Counted from the first letter of the stretch, positions 18,182-27,678 are shown. The stretch: DNA of 64,000 bases from Microvirga subterranea (GCF_003350535.1 NZ_QQBB01000005.1:186001-250000), one strand, 5' to 3'. Numbers and translations: made by a program. The notes: a model not told the origin generated them from the letters alone.

Positions 18182-20293
18182 TCAGTTCTGGAAACCATCG
18201 ACCGCCTGAATCGCGAACGTATAGGCGAGGGCCACCTCCTCGAGCCGGTCGAAGCGGCCGGAGGCGCCCCCGTGGCCGGCATCCATGTTGAGCTTGAGCA
18301 GGACCGGACCGCCCCCCGTCATGGCGGCGCGCAGCCGCGCCACCCACTTGGCGGGCTCCCAGTAGGTCACGCGGGGGTCGGTGAGGCCGGCCAGCGCCAG
18401 GATGGCGGGGTAGCGCTGGGGTTTCACGTTGTCATAGGGCGAGTAGGACAGGATCGTCCGGAAGGCGGCCTCGTCCGTTCCCGGATTGCCCCATTCCGGC
18501 CATTCCGGCGGGGTGAGGGGCAGGTCGGCGTCCAGCATGGTGTTGAGCACGTCCACGAAGGGCACCTCCGCCACGATCCCGGCGAAGAGGTCCGGCGCCA
18601 TGTTGGCGACCGCGCCCATGAGCATGCCGCCCGCGCTGCCGCCATGGGCCACGATCCGCCCGCGCGACGTATAGCCGGCCGCCGCGAGCGCCTCGCCGCA
18701 GGCGATGAAGTCCGTGAAGGTGTTGGTCTTCTTCTCGCGCTTGCCGTCGAGATACCAGCGCCAGCCCTTCTCGGTGCCGCCGCGGATATGCGCGATGGCG
18801 TAGACGAAGCCCCGGTCCACCAGCGACAGGATGCTCGTGCGGAAGCTCGCCGACATGGAGATGCCGTAGGAGCCGTAGCCGTACAGCATCAGCGGCGCGG
18901 AGCCGTCGAGAGCCACTTCCCGGCGGTGAACGATCGAGATCGGCACCTGCTCCCCGTCCGGCGCGGTCGCGAAGATGCGGCGCGTGACGTAATCGGCCGG
19001 GTTGTGGCCGCTCGGCACCTCCTGGCGCTTGCGCAAGGTCCGCTCGGCCGTCCGCAGGTCGTAGTCGTAGACCTCCGTCGGCGTGGTGAGCGAGGAATAG
19101 CGGTAGCGGATGACGTCGGTGTCGAACTCGTAGCCTGCATCGACGCCGAGCGAGTAAGCATCCTCCTCGAGCGCGATCGTCTCCTCACGGCCGGTCGCGA
19201 TCTCGCGCAGCACGATGCGGGGCTTGGCGTCCTCGCGCTCCAGGCGCACGAGATAGCGTGCGAGCGCCGTCACGAAGAGGATCATCACGCCGGGGCGGTA
19301 CGGGACGAGATCGCGCCAATGCGCACGGTCCGGCGTGGCGACCGGAGCCGTCATGATCTTGAAGTCCTCGGCGCCGTCCGCATTGGTGAGGATGATGAGG
19401 CTGTCGCCGTGGTGCTCTACGTCGTATTGCAGCTTCGGCGTGCGCGGTTCAATCAGGCGTGGCGCCGCCGAGGGATCGTCGCGGTCGAGCAGGTAGACTT
19501 CCGAGGTCTCGTGGTCGCTCGCCTCGATCAGCACGAACGCGTCCGACTGGGTTACGCCGAGCTTCACGAAGAAGCCGGGGTCCTTCTCCTCGTAGATCAC
19601 CTCGTCCCGCGCGGCCTCCGTGCCGATCCGGTGGCGCCTGACGCGCACGGGGCGGTGGTTCTCGTCGAGCTCCACATAGTAGAAGCCCGAGGAATCGTTG
19701 AGCCACACGGCGCCGCCGGAGGTCTGCGGGACCTCGTCGGAGAGTTCGATGCCGGTCCCGAGATCGCGCACCCGCAGGGTGAAGTATTCGGAGCCCTTCA
19801 GGTCCGCGCCCCAGACCATCAGGCGATGATCGGGCGAGTGGTCGGCTCCCCCGAGATCGAAGAAGGCGTGTCCCTCGGCCTCCCTGTCGCCGTCGAGCAT
19901 GATGGTCTCGTCGCCGCCGTCGCGGGGCATCCGGCAGACGAGGGGGTGCTGCCCGCCCTCGCGGTAGCGGGTGAAGTAGGCGAACGGCCCATCGGGCTGG
20001 GGAACGGAGGCATCGTCCTCCTTGATGCGTCCGCGCATCTCGGCGACCAGGCGCTGCTGAAAAGATTCCGTTCCCGCGAAGGCGGCGGCCGCATAAGCGT
20101 TCTCGCGCTCCAAACATTCGCGAATCGCCGGGTCGAGTGTTTCCGGGTTTTTGAGCACTTCCTTCCAGTTTTCGGCCTTCAGCCAAGCGTAATCGTCACG
20201 AATCGTCGTGCCGTGGATCTCGAAATCGTGAGATCTGGCAGGGGTGACGGGCGCAGGCGGCAGGGGCGATGAGGGAAGGCGCTCGAGCTTCAT
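18182..20293 (-). CDS. ptrB: S9 family prolyl oligopeptidase-like peptidase (protease II type)
   Basis: A 703-residue serine peptidase: an N-terminal seven-bladed propeller (about 80-420) guards a C-terminal alpha/beta-hydrolase domain. The nucleophile is in VAHGGSAGGML near residue 553, the acid is in GLTDPRVTYWEPAKW, and the catalytic histidine is in NMDAGHGGASG. The sequence order and length match oligopeptidase B, which cuts small peptides after basic residues; plain prolyl oligopeptidase is the alternative. No signal peptide, so cytosolic. It is transcribed away from mucR across a 431-base spacer. Confidence 0.88.
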   Translation of the reverse strand: MKLERLPSSPLPPAPVTPARSHDFEIHGTTIRDDYAWLKAENWKEVLKNPETLDPAIRECLERENAYAAAAFAGTESFQQRLVAEMRGRIKEDDASVPQPDGPFAYFTRYREGGQHPLVCRMPRDGGDETIMLDGDREAEGHAFFDLGGADHSPDHRLMVWGADLKGSEYFTLRVRDLGTGIELSDEVPQTSGGAVWLNDSSGFYYVELDENHRPVRVRRHRIGTEAARDEVIYEEKDPGFFVKLGVTQSDAFVLIEASDHETSEVYLLDRDDPSAAPRLIEPRTPKLQYDVEHHGDSLIILTNADGAEDFKIMTAPVATPDRAHWRDLVPYRPGVMILFVTALARYLVRLEREDAKPRIVLREIATGREETIALEEDAYSLGVDAGYEFDTDVIRYRYSSLTTPTEVYDYDLRTAERTLRKRQEVPSGHNPADYVTRRIFATAPDGEQVPISIVHRREVALDGSAPLMLYGYGSYGISMSASFRTSILSLVDRGFVYAIAHIRGGTEKGWRWYLDGKREKKTNTFTDFIACGEALAAAGYTSRGRIVAHGGSAGGMLMGAVANMAPDLFAGIVAEVPFVDVLNTMLDADLPLTPPEWPEWGNPGTDEAAFRTILSYSPYDNVKPQRYPAILALAGLTDPRVTYWEPAKWVARLRAAMTGGGPVLLKLNMDAGHGGASGRFDRLEEVALAYTFAIQAVDGFQN

Positions 20294-20724
20294 GGAGGGG
20301 TCCCGTTCCTTACGTTACGGAGGGAGGGGTGGGCACTGCTGTATAACTCCCGTTCGCCGGGACAGGTCCGCAGGTCGACGCGCATGTCCAATTCAGGAGG
20401 AGAAATAGACACTTTATAGCTACTTCTTCTGCTTCGACGCGAAAATTCAGCTTGGCCGACCATGACCTATGGTTAAAGCCATCCGCTGTAAACACGAAAT
20501 TTTTATTGCCTTCGTGAAGATGATACACAGTTTTCCAAAGTTTTCCTTTTGAACATCTTGTAATCCGCCCGATTTTGCCATACTTGACCCGTCAGGCGCG
20601 TCATCGCGCGATTACGGTGCGGTTCGATGAAGAGGCAAGCAAAGCCTCGGAAAAGACTGCTCAAAGAATGGGCTGAAATGCTCATTTGAGTTGTTCTAAA
20701 GAGCCGGAAAGGAACAAAATCAAA
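20294..20724. promoter_or_regulatory. AT-rich divergent control region between ptrB-like gene and mucR
   Basis: This 431-base stretch holds no gene I can support. Most of it (about 20400-20720) is far richer in A and T than its surroundings, with runs such as GAAATTTTTATT and AGTTTTCCAAAGTTTTCC. MucR/Ros proteins bind AT-rich sites and usually repress their own gene, so this is the expected place for such control. A GGAAAGGAAC ribosome site precedes the mucR ATG. Confidence 0.5.
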
Positions 20725-21153
20725 ATGAGCGACAACATCGCTACATCAAACTATATCGAGCTGGCGGCAGATATCGTCTCGGCTTATGTGAGCAACAACT
20801 CGGTTCCGTCGGGTGATCTCCCTAGCCTGATCAACGATATCCACTCGGCTCTTCTGCGTGTCGGGGGCGGCACGGTCGAGGCGCCTGCGGAGGCGCCCAA
20901 GCCCGCCGTTCCGGTCAAGAAGTCCGTGACTCCGGACTACATCGTCTGCCTGGAAGACGGCAAGAAGTTCAAGTCGCTGAAGCGTCATCTTCGGACGCAA
21001 TACAACATGACGCCCGAGCAATACCGCGAGAAGTGGGGCCTGCCCGTCGATTATCCGATGGTTGCTCCCAATTACGCGAAGGCTCGCTCGGAGCTGGCGA
21101 AGGAAATGGGTCTCGGCCAGCAGCGCCGCAAGCGCCGTTCGTCCCGCGGCTGA
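20725..21153 (+). CDS. mucR: MucR/Ros family zinc-finger transcriptional regulator
   Basis: A 142-residue DNA-binding protein of the Ros/MucR family, a global regulator in Rhizobiales controlling surface polysaccharide, motility and cell-cycle genes. The N-terminal half ([20 protein letters not shown]) is the oligomerisation region. The C-terminal domain holds the prokaryotic zinc finger, from [15 protein letters not shown] through [14 protein letters not shown] to [10 protein letters not shown]. The finger has one clear cysteine and one histidine, as in MucR proteins that bind zinc poorly. Basic C-terminus RRKRRSS. The start is the ATG after GGAAAGGAAC; a run-on further upstream is in-frame but not conserved in character. 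Confidence 0.94.
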   Translation: MSDNIATSNYIELAADIVSAYVSNNSVPSGDLPSLINDIHSALLRVGGGTVEAPAEAPKPAVPVKKSVTPDYIVCLEDGKKFKSLKRHLRTQYNMTPEQYREKWGLPVDYPMVAPNYAKARSELAKEMGLGQQRRKRRSSRG

Positions 21154-21175
21154 TCCTTCACGAATACTTCGTAAA

Positions 21176-22177
21176 TCAGCCGCCCCCCGGGGCGGCTTTT
21201 TGCTGCGCGAAGCGGCCGCGATAGGCGGCGGGGCTCGTGCCGAGGCGGGCGCGGAAGTGATGACGCAGGGTCGCGGGCGATCCGAACCCCGTCGCGGCCG
21301 CGATGTCGTCGACCGAATGCATCGTCGTCTCGAGCAGCTCGCGGGCGCGCAGCAGCCGCTCCGCCAGAAGCCATTCGCCGGGCGGCATGCCGGTCGCGGC
21401 CTTGAAGCGGCGGAGGAAGGTGCGCCGGCTCATCCCGGCCTCGGCCGCCAGCGCGTCGACCGGCTGCTCCTCGGCCAGTCTTGCACGCATGCGGTCGAAC
21501 AGTGGGCCGAAACGCAGGCCCTCGCGGGGAGGGGGAACCGGACGCTCGACGAACTGCGCCTGCCCGCCTTCCCGATGGGGAGGCACCACGAGGCGGCGCG
21601 CGATGCAGTTGGCGATCTCCGCGCCGAAATCGTGCCGCACCACATGCAGGCAGAGATCGATGCCCGCCGCGCTGCCGGCGGAGCTCAGCACGCTTCCCTC
21701 GTCGACGTAGAGCACGTTCGGCTCCACGCGGACGCCCGGATAGGCCTCGGACAGCTGCTCGACATAGCGCCAGTGCGTCGTCGCCCGCTTGCCCGCGAGC
21801 AGTCCCGCGGCCGCGAGCACGAAGACACCGGAGCAGATCGACATCAGCCGCGCCCCGCGGGCATGCGCCTTTCGCAGCGCCGCAACCAGGGCCGGCGGCA
21901 CGGGCTCGGACAGGGCGCCGCGCCAGCCGGGAATCACGATGGTGCCGGCCTCCTCGAGCAGGTCGAGCCCGCCATCCGCCATGATCCGGAAGCCGCCCGT
22001 CGCCCGTAGCGGGCCGGGCTCCACGGCGCAGACGGCGAAGCGATACCAGTCCGGCCCCATCTCAGGACGCGGCAGGCCGAACACTTCCGTGACGATGCCG
22101 AATTCGAAGGTGCACAGCCGGTCATAGGCAAGGGCGACGACGAGTCGGTTTGGCATGATCTGAACGCTCATTGGCAT
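21176..22177 (-). CDS. GlxA family transcriptional regulator (DJ-1/PfpI plus AraC HTH)
   Basis: A 333-residue regulator. The N-terminal amidase-like DJ-1/PfpI domain (about 12-185) carries ICSGVFVLAAAGLLAGKRATT, where the cysteine marks the former active-site elbow. The C-terminal AraC/XylS DNA-binding domain (about 225-325) contains EAGMSRRTFLRRFKAATG and the second helix-turn-helix AAATGFGSPATLRHHFR. The inducer is unknown. Start at the first of two close ATGs (the other is at 22171). It is divergent from a rhodanese gene 66 bases away, which is the most likely target. The 3' end contains the mucR terminator hairpin. Confidence 0.9.
   Translation of the reverse strand: MPMSVQIMPNRLVVALAYDRLCTFEFGIVTEVFGLPRPEMGPDWYRFAVCAVEPGPLRATGGFRIMADGGLDLLEEAGTIVIPGWRGALSEPVPPALVAALRKAHARGARLMSICSGVFVLAAAGLLAGKRATTHWRYVEQLSEAYPGVRVEPNVLYVDEGSVLSSAGSAAGIDLCLHVVRHDFGAEIANCIARRLVVPPHREGGQAQFVERPVPPPREGLRFGPLFDRMRARLAEEQPVDALAAEAGMSRRTFLRRFKAATGMPPGEWLLAERLLRARELLETTMHSVDDIAAATGFGSPATLRHHFRARLGTSPAAYRGRFAQQKAAPGGG
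21179..21201 (+). terminator. Rho-independent terminator of mucR
   Basis: GCCGCCCC pairs with GGGGCGGC across two bases, followed by TTTTT. It lies 25 bases after the mucR stop and inside the 3' end of the convergent GlxA-type gene, whose last codons it supplies. Confidence 0.85.
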
Positions 22178-22243
22178 GCGTGCCACTTTCGACCTTAGTC
22201 TCCGGGCGCGATGCTCGCAGCGTCTTATCCACAGGAGACTTCC

Positions 22244-22678
22244 ATGCCGTCCAGCTCCGTCGCGTCCATTCCGGCCGCCGCTCCGGACATCGCCGTCGCT
22301 CACTTCGCCCATCGTCTGTCGGTCGAGACCGACTGCGCCGACGTGCACGAATCGCTCGCCGCAGGCGCAGTCGATTTCGTGCTGCTCGACGTGCGCGGCC
22401 CGAACGCCTATGCGCGCTCGCACGTGCCGGGCGCGCTCAGCCTGCCGCATCGCGAGATCACGCGGGACCGCATGGCGGCGTGGTCCGCCGACACGCTGTT
22501 CGTGGTGTATTGCGCCGGTCCGCACTGCAACGGCGCCGACCGGGCAGCGCTGAAGCTCGCAACGTTGCGGCGCCCGGTGAAGATCATGCTCGGCGGCATG
22601 AGCGGCTGGGCCGACGAGGGCTTCGCCTTCGCGCAAGGCGCGGAGCCGGGGCCGCTCGCGGCGGCCTCCGCAGCCTGA
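22244..22678 (+). CDS. Rhodanese-like domain protein
   Basis: A 144-residue single-domain rhodanese. LLDVRGPNAYARSHVPGALSLPH is the conserved front half, and the active-site loop is YCAGPHCNGADRAA, with the persulfide cysteine as its second residue. The loop is longer and richer in His/Cys than in thiosulfate sulfurtransferases. It is followed by IMLGGMSGW, typical of the fold. The ATG has an ACAGGAGA ribosome site. Divergent from the GlxA-type regulator, so probably under its control. It would carry sulfane sulfur or detoxify reactive sulfur or aldehyde species, but the acceptor is not known. Confidence 0.88.
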   Translation: MPSSSVASIPAAAPDIAVAHFAHRLSVETDCADVHESLAAGAVDFVLLDVRGPNAYARSHVPGALSLPHREITRDRMAAWSADTLFVVYCAGPHCNGADRAALKLATLRRPVKIMLGGMSGWADEGFAFAQGAEPGPLAAASAA

Positions 22679-22866
22679 TCCTGCGTCGAACCGTCGAGAA
22701 CCCCGCGACGACCCGGAAGGACAGTCGAATACTCGCATTGTGCGTGCGAAGACTTATCCTCAGAGTTATCAACACGCGTGAATTGCCGTTGACTCCCGCG
22801 GGCCGTGGCCCAGTATCAGGAGCGGAGGGACTCGTCCCTCCGTTTAATTTATTGCAGGAACAAATC

Positions 22867-23823
22867 ATGAACAAAAACCAAAATGATTGCGAAGACCACG
22901 AGGGCTCCAAGGGTCGGAAACTCTCGCGTCGACAGGAGCGTACCCGCGGGAGTGGGCGCGGGGGCCGCGAGCCGTCCAATCTCAGGCGCAATGACCCCCT
23001 GGCCCGGGAGGCGCAGCGGCTGCTGGCGGCCCTCGGCCTGCCGGAGGCGCAGGCGCTTCTCGACCCGACCGACCAGAACGACGTGATCGTCCACCGCCGG
23101 ACGACCGGCGTGTCCCTGGGGGCCGGCCGCTTCTCCCGGGCCGCGGCCGAAGCGCTCCAGCGGCACGACCTCGCCGCGTGGCGCCAGATGGAAACGGGGC
23201 AGCGGGTGCTGAAGCTCACGGAGGCCGGCCACGCCCGCCTGCGCCGGGAGGATGCGCCCACCCGGGACACAGCCTTCTTCCACCAGCACCGGGAGACGGT
23301 GGAGGCGACGGTCGAGACGGAGACAGGGATGCAGCGGGTGCGCGTCGACGCGGAGGAGAGCCCCCTCGACTGGCTGCGTCGTCGGAAAGGAAAGGACGGA
23401 CAGCCCCTGATCGACGAGGCCTCCTACCAGGCCGGCGAGCGCCTGCGGACCGACATCATGCTGGCGGGGCTGCTGCCGGGCGTGACCGCGCGCTGGGACC
23501 AGACGCCCCGCGGCAGCGGCCCTGCCTCGCCCTCGGATGCGACCGACCGCATGGTGGCCGCGCGTCAGCGCCTGCGCCACGCCTTCGATGCGGTCGGGGC
23601 TGATTTCGCCGACCTCCTCACCGATCTCTGCGGCTTCCTGAAGGGCTTGGAGACGATCGAGCGCGAGCGCCAGTGGCCGCCGCGCTCGGCCAAGATCGTG
23701 GTGCGCCTCGCCCTGGCACGGCTCGCGCAGCATTACGGCATCGAGGCCGCCGCCCACGGTCCCGCGGCTTCCCGCGGCATCCGGACATGGCAGGCGGTCG
23801 TGATCGAGGGCGGGCGGAGCTAG
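22867..23823 (+). CDS. DUF6456 domain protein, probable DNA-binding factor
   Basis: A 318-residue protein whose C-terminal 150 residues match the DUF6456 pattern: SPLDWLRRRKG, YQAGERLRTDIMLAGLLPGVTARWDQ and DFADLLTDLCGFLKGLETIERERQWPPRSAKIVVRLAL. The C-terminal part resembles phage replication-factor helices. The N-terminal 40 residues are polar and basic. The start is the ATG at 22867 after GGAAC; the frame is open much further upstream, but that part overlaps the rhodanese gene. A 188-base spacer separates it from the rhodanese. No function is established. Confidence 0.75.
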   Translation: MNKNQNDCEDHEGSKGRKLSRRQERTRGSGRGGREPSNLRRNDPLAREAQRLLAALGLPEAQALLDPTDQNDVIVHRRTTGVSLGAGRFSRAAAEALQRHDLAAWRQMETGQRVLKLTEAGHARLRREDAPTRDTAFFHQHRETVEATVETETGMQRVRVDAEESPLDWLRRRKGKDGQPLIDEASYQAGERLRTDIMLAGLLPGVTARWDQTPRGSGPASPSDATDRMVAARQRLRHAFDAVGADFADLLTDLCGFLKGLETIERERQWPPRSAKIVVRLALARLAQHYGIEAAAHGPAASRGIRTWQAVVIEGGRS

Positions 23824-23893
23824 AGGCGAGCCGGGGCAGGGCGGTCGGCCACCGGCCGCCGGCCGCCCTGCGCGCCTTCCGCCACAGAAGGGC

Positions 23894-24322
23894 TCAAGAG
23901 GCGGCGAGCGCCGTCTGGGCGTCGTGGCGGATGCGCTCGACCATCGAGCGCACGCCGTTCGAGCGCTGCGGCGTCAGGTGCTCGGAGAGGCCGAGCTCCT
24001 TGAACAGGGCGAGCGCATCGGTGGACAGGGCCTCGGACGGGGTCTTGCCCCGGTAGAGCGAAATCAGCAGGGCCACGAGGCCGCGCACGATATGAGCGTC
24101 GCTGTCGCCGACGAGGTGCATCACCGGCCGGCCGCCCGCGGGCTCGAGCTTCGTCACGAGCCAGACCTGGCTGGCGCAGCCCCGCACCTTGTTGGCGTCC
24201 GTATGGGCCTCGTCAGGGAGCGGCTCCATCTGGCGGCCGAGCTCGATGAGGTAGCGGTAGCGCTCCTCCCAGTCGTCCAGCAGCTCGAAATTGGAAACGA
24301 TCTCGTCGATTGACGGCAGCAT
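23894..24322 (-). CDS. sufE: SufE family sulfur-acceptor protein
   Basis: A 142-residue protein that takes persulfide sulfur from the cysteine desulfurase SufS and passes it to Fe-S cluster assembly. The pattern NFELLDDWEERYRYLIELGRQ, the acceptor cysteine in KVRGCASQVWL (about C50) and DSDAHIVRGLVALL are all diagnostic. The start is the ATG before LPSIDEIV; the upstream continuation would run through a palindromic repeat. It is not next to other suf genes. Confidence 0.93.
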   Translation of the reverse strand: MLPSIDEIVSNFELLDDWEERYRYLIELGRQMEPLPDEAHTDANKVRGCASQVWLVTKLEPAGGRPVMHLVGDSDAHIVRGLVALLISLYRGKTPSEALSTDALALFKELGLSEHLTPQRSNGVRSMVERIRHDAQTALAAS

Positions 24323-24334
24323 GGGATCCCTAAA

Positions 24335-24381
24335 GCATCGGACCCGAAAGTGGATTGGCACTTTCGGGATTGATCCGATGC
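24335..24381. repeat. Palindromic intergenic repeat, family C (copy 3)
   Basis: GCATCGGACCCGAAAGTG on the left pairs with CACTTTCGGG and ATCCGATGC on the right. It sits 13 bases upstream of the sufE start codon and is similar to the pair at 12136-12244. Confidence 0.7.
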
Positions 24382-24456
24382 ATTCTCCTGAAATGAGAGC
24401 ATCGCGTTGCCGTCCATATAGGTGCCCGTTGCGGCTTTGGCGACAGGAGAGGCGCG

Positions 24457-24777
24457 TCAGGTGCGCGGTTTCTGGCCGTCGCGCCAGCCCGGATCGCGGT
24501 CGCCGGGCAGGAGCGTGTCGGCGGCCTTGGCTCCGCCGAGGCCCGACGTGGTCATGATCTTGTCGACGATCGCCTGCTTGGCGCTCTCGGGAAGGGCCTG
24601 CCACACGGCCTCGAGCCGCTGCGGCGATGCGGCCTCGGCCGTCGCCTTCGCGGCGGCGTCGCCCTTCGCCCAACCGAGGACCGACTCGACGGACGCGGGT
24701 GCGTCGCCGCGCTGCCGGACGGGCGAGTAGTAGAAGATCGCCCCGACGATCAGGATGAAGCGCAGGATGGAGAACAT
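24457..24777 (-). CDS. DUF5330 family small membrane protein
   Basis: A 106-residue protein with an N-terminal membrane helix (MFSILRFILIVGAIFYYSPVR). A soluble part follows, with ESVLGWAKGD and QALPESAKQAIVDKIMTT, ending basic. The layout fits DUF5330, a family of unknown role restricted to Alphaproteobacteria. The start was taken at the ATG opening the helix. The next gene upstream on this strand is far away. Confidence 0.7.
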   Translation of the reverse strand: MFSILRFILIVGAIFYYSPVRQRGDAPASVESVLGWAKGDAAAKATAEAASPQRLEAVWQALPESAKQAIVDKIMTTSGLGGAKAADTLLPGDRDPGWRDGQKPRT

Positions 24778-25066
24778 GCGGCGGAAGCGGGCCCTGTCCG
24801 GTGGATGACGTGCAGCATCATAACGGGCCGTGTCCCCGTTGCGGAGAACGCCGCCGGAGAACCTGCAAACAGGATGAACAAAGGGTTTCCGCCGCAAGTG
24901 CCGCGTTAAGCTCTTGAAACGCAAGGCAGAAGGGAGGGGGATTTCATCCTCTGCCGCGCTCCCGGGGCACAACCGCCTGGACGCCGGCCCTTCAGCAGTT
25001 CCTGCCTTTAGGTTCGCTTAAGCCGCCTCTGTCACGGTCCCGCTCGTATGAAGACGGGGAGCGGCG

Positions 25067-26863
25067 GTGCGTCGTCGCAGGGACCACGTGCAGAGAGAAC
25101 TCACAGGCCACTGGATCGATGAATGGCTCGTCGGGCTCGTCCATCGCTCGGTCCTGGACAAGCCCGCCGAGCGCCTTTGCCAGGAGCGCTTCGTGGCCGG
25201 CCGCCTCGCCACCTCCCTGGTGGCCCTGGTGGGGCTGCCCCTGTCCCTGCTGGGCGACGTGGCGCCGGAGCTGCTCGCCTCCTGGAGCCTCCTGGTCCTC
25301 GCGCCGCTCGCGGCCGTCTTCGTCCTGTCGCGCTGGGGCAGCCTCGCCGTCGCGCAGGCGCTGGTCTCGCTCGTGCTCGCGGGCTTCATCGCCCGGGACA
25401 TGGCCGGTGCCGGAGCCTCGCTGCCCCTGATGGGGCTGGCTCTGGCGCTCGTGCCCCTGGAGGCGCTCTCGTCCGGGTCACGGGGCGGCGTGCTGCTCGC
25501 CGCCATCCTGGCCCTCGTAGGGCTCGGGGCGGGCGTCCTGCTCCAGGCCGAAGGCATGGCGGGCGCGAGCCTGCCGGTCGAGGGGGCTCTCGCCATCGCG
25601 GGCGCGGTGGCGTTCGGCCATGCCCTGTCCCGCGCCGTCGCAGACCGGCGGATCGGGGCGCTTCTCGGCGACGATTCCGAGTCCGGCCTCGGCCGCGATG
25701 CCCTCGCGCTCGCGGCCATCGACGACCTCGTCACCTGGCACGACGGCAACGGCGTGGTCCTGCGCTCGAACGGCGGCTGCGCGCCGCTGCTCGGCGCTGC
25801 GCCAGCCTCCATCAACGGCAACGGCCTGTTCACGCGCATCCACGTCTCCGACCGCCCGGCCTTCCTGAAGGCGATCAGCGATGCGGCGAACGGCGCCGGG
25901 TTTGCGGTCGCGCGCTTCCGCGTCCATGCGGGCGAGGGACCGTCGCAGACGACGCTCTGGGTCGAGATGCGGGCGCACCGCCTCGTCCTGCCCGGCGACG
26001 AGGGCTGCGCGGCGGTCGCGGTCACCCGCGACATCACCGATCACATGGCACGCGTGGAGGAGCTCGACGCCATGCGCCGCGAGGCGGTGGACGCGAGCGA
26101 GGCGCGGGCCCAGATGCTCGCGACCGTCAGCCACGAGCTGCGCACGCCCCTCAACGCCATCATCGGCTATTCCGAGATCCTGATGGGGAAGGGCGGCCCG
26201 AGCCTCGTCGACAAGCGGGAAGGCTATGCGCAGATCATCCACCAGTCGGGCGAGCACATGCTCGGCGTGGTGAGCTCCCTGCTCGACCTCTCGGCCATCG
26301 AGGCCGGCCACTACAACCTGGACTTCGAGCCAATCGACCTCGCGGACCTCGTCGGCGAATGCTGCACGTTCATGGCGCTGCCGGCGGACGAGGGTGGGCT
26401 CACGCTGAAGCAGGAGCTCGCGCCCGGCCTGCCGGCGCTCGTGGCCGACCGCCGCGCCTGCCGCCAGATCCTGCTCAACCTGCTCTCGAATGCCGTGAAG
26501 TTCACGCCGCGGGGCGGCGAGGTGGCGGTCGAGGTCCGTCACGAGGCTGACAGCATCCACCTCGCGGTCCGCGACACGGGCGTGGGCGTGGCGCAGGACG
26601 AGCTTTCGCGCCTCGGCATGCCATTCTACCAGGCCTCCTCGCCGGCACGGCCCCAGAAGGGCAACGGCCTCGGCCTCTCGGTGGTGCGCGGGCTCGTGAC
26701 TCTGCATCAGGGCCGCCTGCGGATCTCCAGCACGTCGGGCAGCGGCACCTGCGTGCGCATCAGCCTGCCGGCCGATGCTTACCGTGCCGCCGCCGCCAAG
26801 GGTCTTGTGCCCGCGCCCCGGCGTACCGATTCTTCCGATGTAGTCCTTCTCAAGACGGGATGA
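25067..26863 (+). CDS. Membrane sensor histidine kinase with PAS domain
   Basis: A 598-residue sensor kinase. Residues about 45-190 contain roughly five to six membrane helices with little periplasmic sequence. A PAS-type domain follows (about 212-325, LVTWHDGNGVVLRSNGG). The HisKA dimerisation helix begins with TVSHELRTPLN, giving the phospho-histidine H356, and the ATPase domain has NLLSNAVKFTP (471-481), DTGVGV and NGLGLSVV. The GTG start has GGGGAG 4 bases upstream. It overlaps the next gene by 4 bases (ATGA). It resembles the PleC/DivJ-type cell-cycle kinases in layout; that link is inference. Confidence 0.88.
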   Translation: MRRRRDHVQRELTGHWIDEWLVGLVHRSVLDKPAERLCQERFVAGRLATSLVALVGLPLSLLGDVAPELLASWSLLVLAPLAAVFVLSRWGSLAVAQALVSLVLAGFIARDMAGAGASLPLMGLALALVPLEALSSGSRGGVLLAAILALVGLGAGVLLQAEGMAGASLPVEGALAIAGAVAFGHALSRAVADRRIGALLGDDSESGLGRDALALAAIDDLVTWHDGNGVVLRSNGGCAPLLGAAPASINGNGLFTRIHVSDRPAFLKAISDAANGAGFAVARFRVHAGEGPSQTTLWVEMRAHRLVLPGDEGCAAVAVTRDITDHMARVEELDAMRREAVDASEARAQMLATVSHELRTPLNAIIGYSEILMGKGGPSLVDKREGYAQIIHQSGEHMLGVVSSLLDLSAIEAGHYNLDFEPIDLADLVGECCTFMALPADEGGLTLKQELAPGLPALVADRRACRQILLNLLSNAVKFTPRGGEVAVEVRHEADSIHLAVRDTGVGVAQDELSRLGMPFYQASSPARPQKGNGLGLSVVRGLVTLHQGRLRISSTSGSGTCVRISLPADAYRAAAAKGLVPAPRRTDSSDVVLLKTG

Positions 26864-27678
26864 CCTCCTTGCGTGAAGCTCTAGCCGCCCGCCCCGACGA
26901 CGATTTCACGATCTCCGCCCCCGTGCGGCGTCGCTCGGCGGTGAAGAAGAAGCCGAAGGCGCCGAGCCTCGGCATGCGTGTGCTGTCGCTGGCGCTCCAG
27001 CATCCGCGGCGCATCGCCGGAACGCTCGTGCTGGCGGGATGCGGCGGGTACATCGCTTGGAACGCGCTCGCGCTCCAGACGGTCCATCACCCGGCGCCGC
27101 TCTTCAGCCCGCACGGCTCCTCGAACGCCGCACCGCAGATCGCGCAGCCGATGCCGCCGACGCGCCCGGCTGCTCCCGTGCCCGCGGCCGAGGCGACGAG
27201 CCCATTTGCGGCCCAGCCCATCGCCCAGGCTCCGGCGCCCGCCGCGGCCCCTGCGGCTGCGCCCCCGAAGCTTCCCTCGCGCAGCGCCATCGCGGAGCTG
27301 ATCCGCAACGGCGAGCCCGGCGCCATCACTCAGCCGACGTCGCGGACCGCATCCGCACCGGCGGCGCCCGCTCCGGCCCCCGTGGCCGCGCGGGCTCCCA
27401 CCGTGCGCGATCCCATCGGCGAGATGATCCGCATGGGCGGTCCCGTGCCAGTGCCGCCTGCGAATGTGGGCCGCTCCGATTCCGGGGACGTCGTGCTCGC
27501 GGGCCAGAGGGCGCTCGCCAAGCTCGGCTACGGCATCAAGGCGGATGGCATCATGGGCTCCGGTACGCGCCAGGCCATCGAGCGCTTCGAGCAGGATCAC
27601 AAGCTGCCGGTCACGGGCGAGTTCAACGCGCGCACCCTGCGCGAGCTCGCGGCGGCCTCCGGCATCGCGGTGCCGTAA
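26860..27678 (+). CDS. Membrane-anchored peptidoglycan-binding protein
   Basis: A 272-residue protein. The basic N-terminal tail (1-40) is followed by a membrane helix (about 50-70), then an Ala/Pro-rich linker (80-200), and a C-terminal PG_binding_1 repeat (AGQRALAKLGYGIKADGIMG ... PVTGEFNARTLREL). That topology places the binding domain in the periplasm, on the cell wall. The start codon overlaps the upstream kinase stop, so it is translationally coupled to the kinase, and the two may form one wall-sensing unit. Confidence 0.82.
   Translation: MTSLREALAARPDDDFTISAPVRRRSAVKKKPKAPSLGMRVLSLALQHPRRIAGTLVLAGCGGYIAWNALALQTVHHPAPLFSPHGSSNAAPQIAQPMPPTRPAAPVPAAEATSPFAAQPIAQAPAPAAAPAAAPPKLPSRSAIAELIRNGEPGAITQPTSRTASAPAAPAPAPVAARAPTVRDPIGEMIRMGGPVPVPPANVGRSDSGDVVLAGQRALAKLGYGIKADGIMGSGTRQAIERFEQDHKLPVTGEFNARTLRELAAASGIAVP

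Noticed and set aside
15629..20272. Very long open frame on the plus strand opposite the HWE kinase and S9 peptidase
   Set aside because: It mirrors the codon pattern of the two clear minus-strand genes and has a low-complexity His/Arg/Gly composition; it is a shadow of GC-rich coding DNA.
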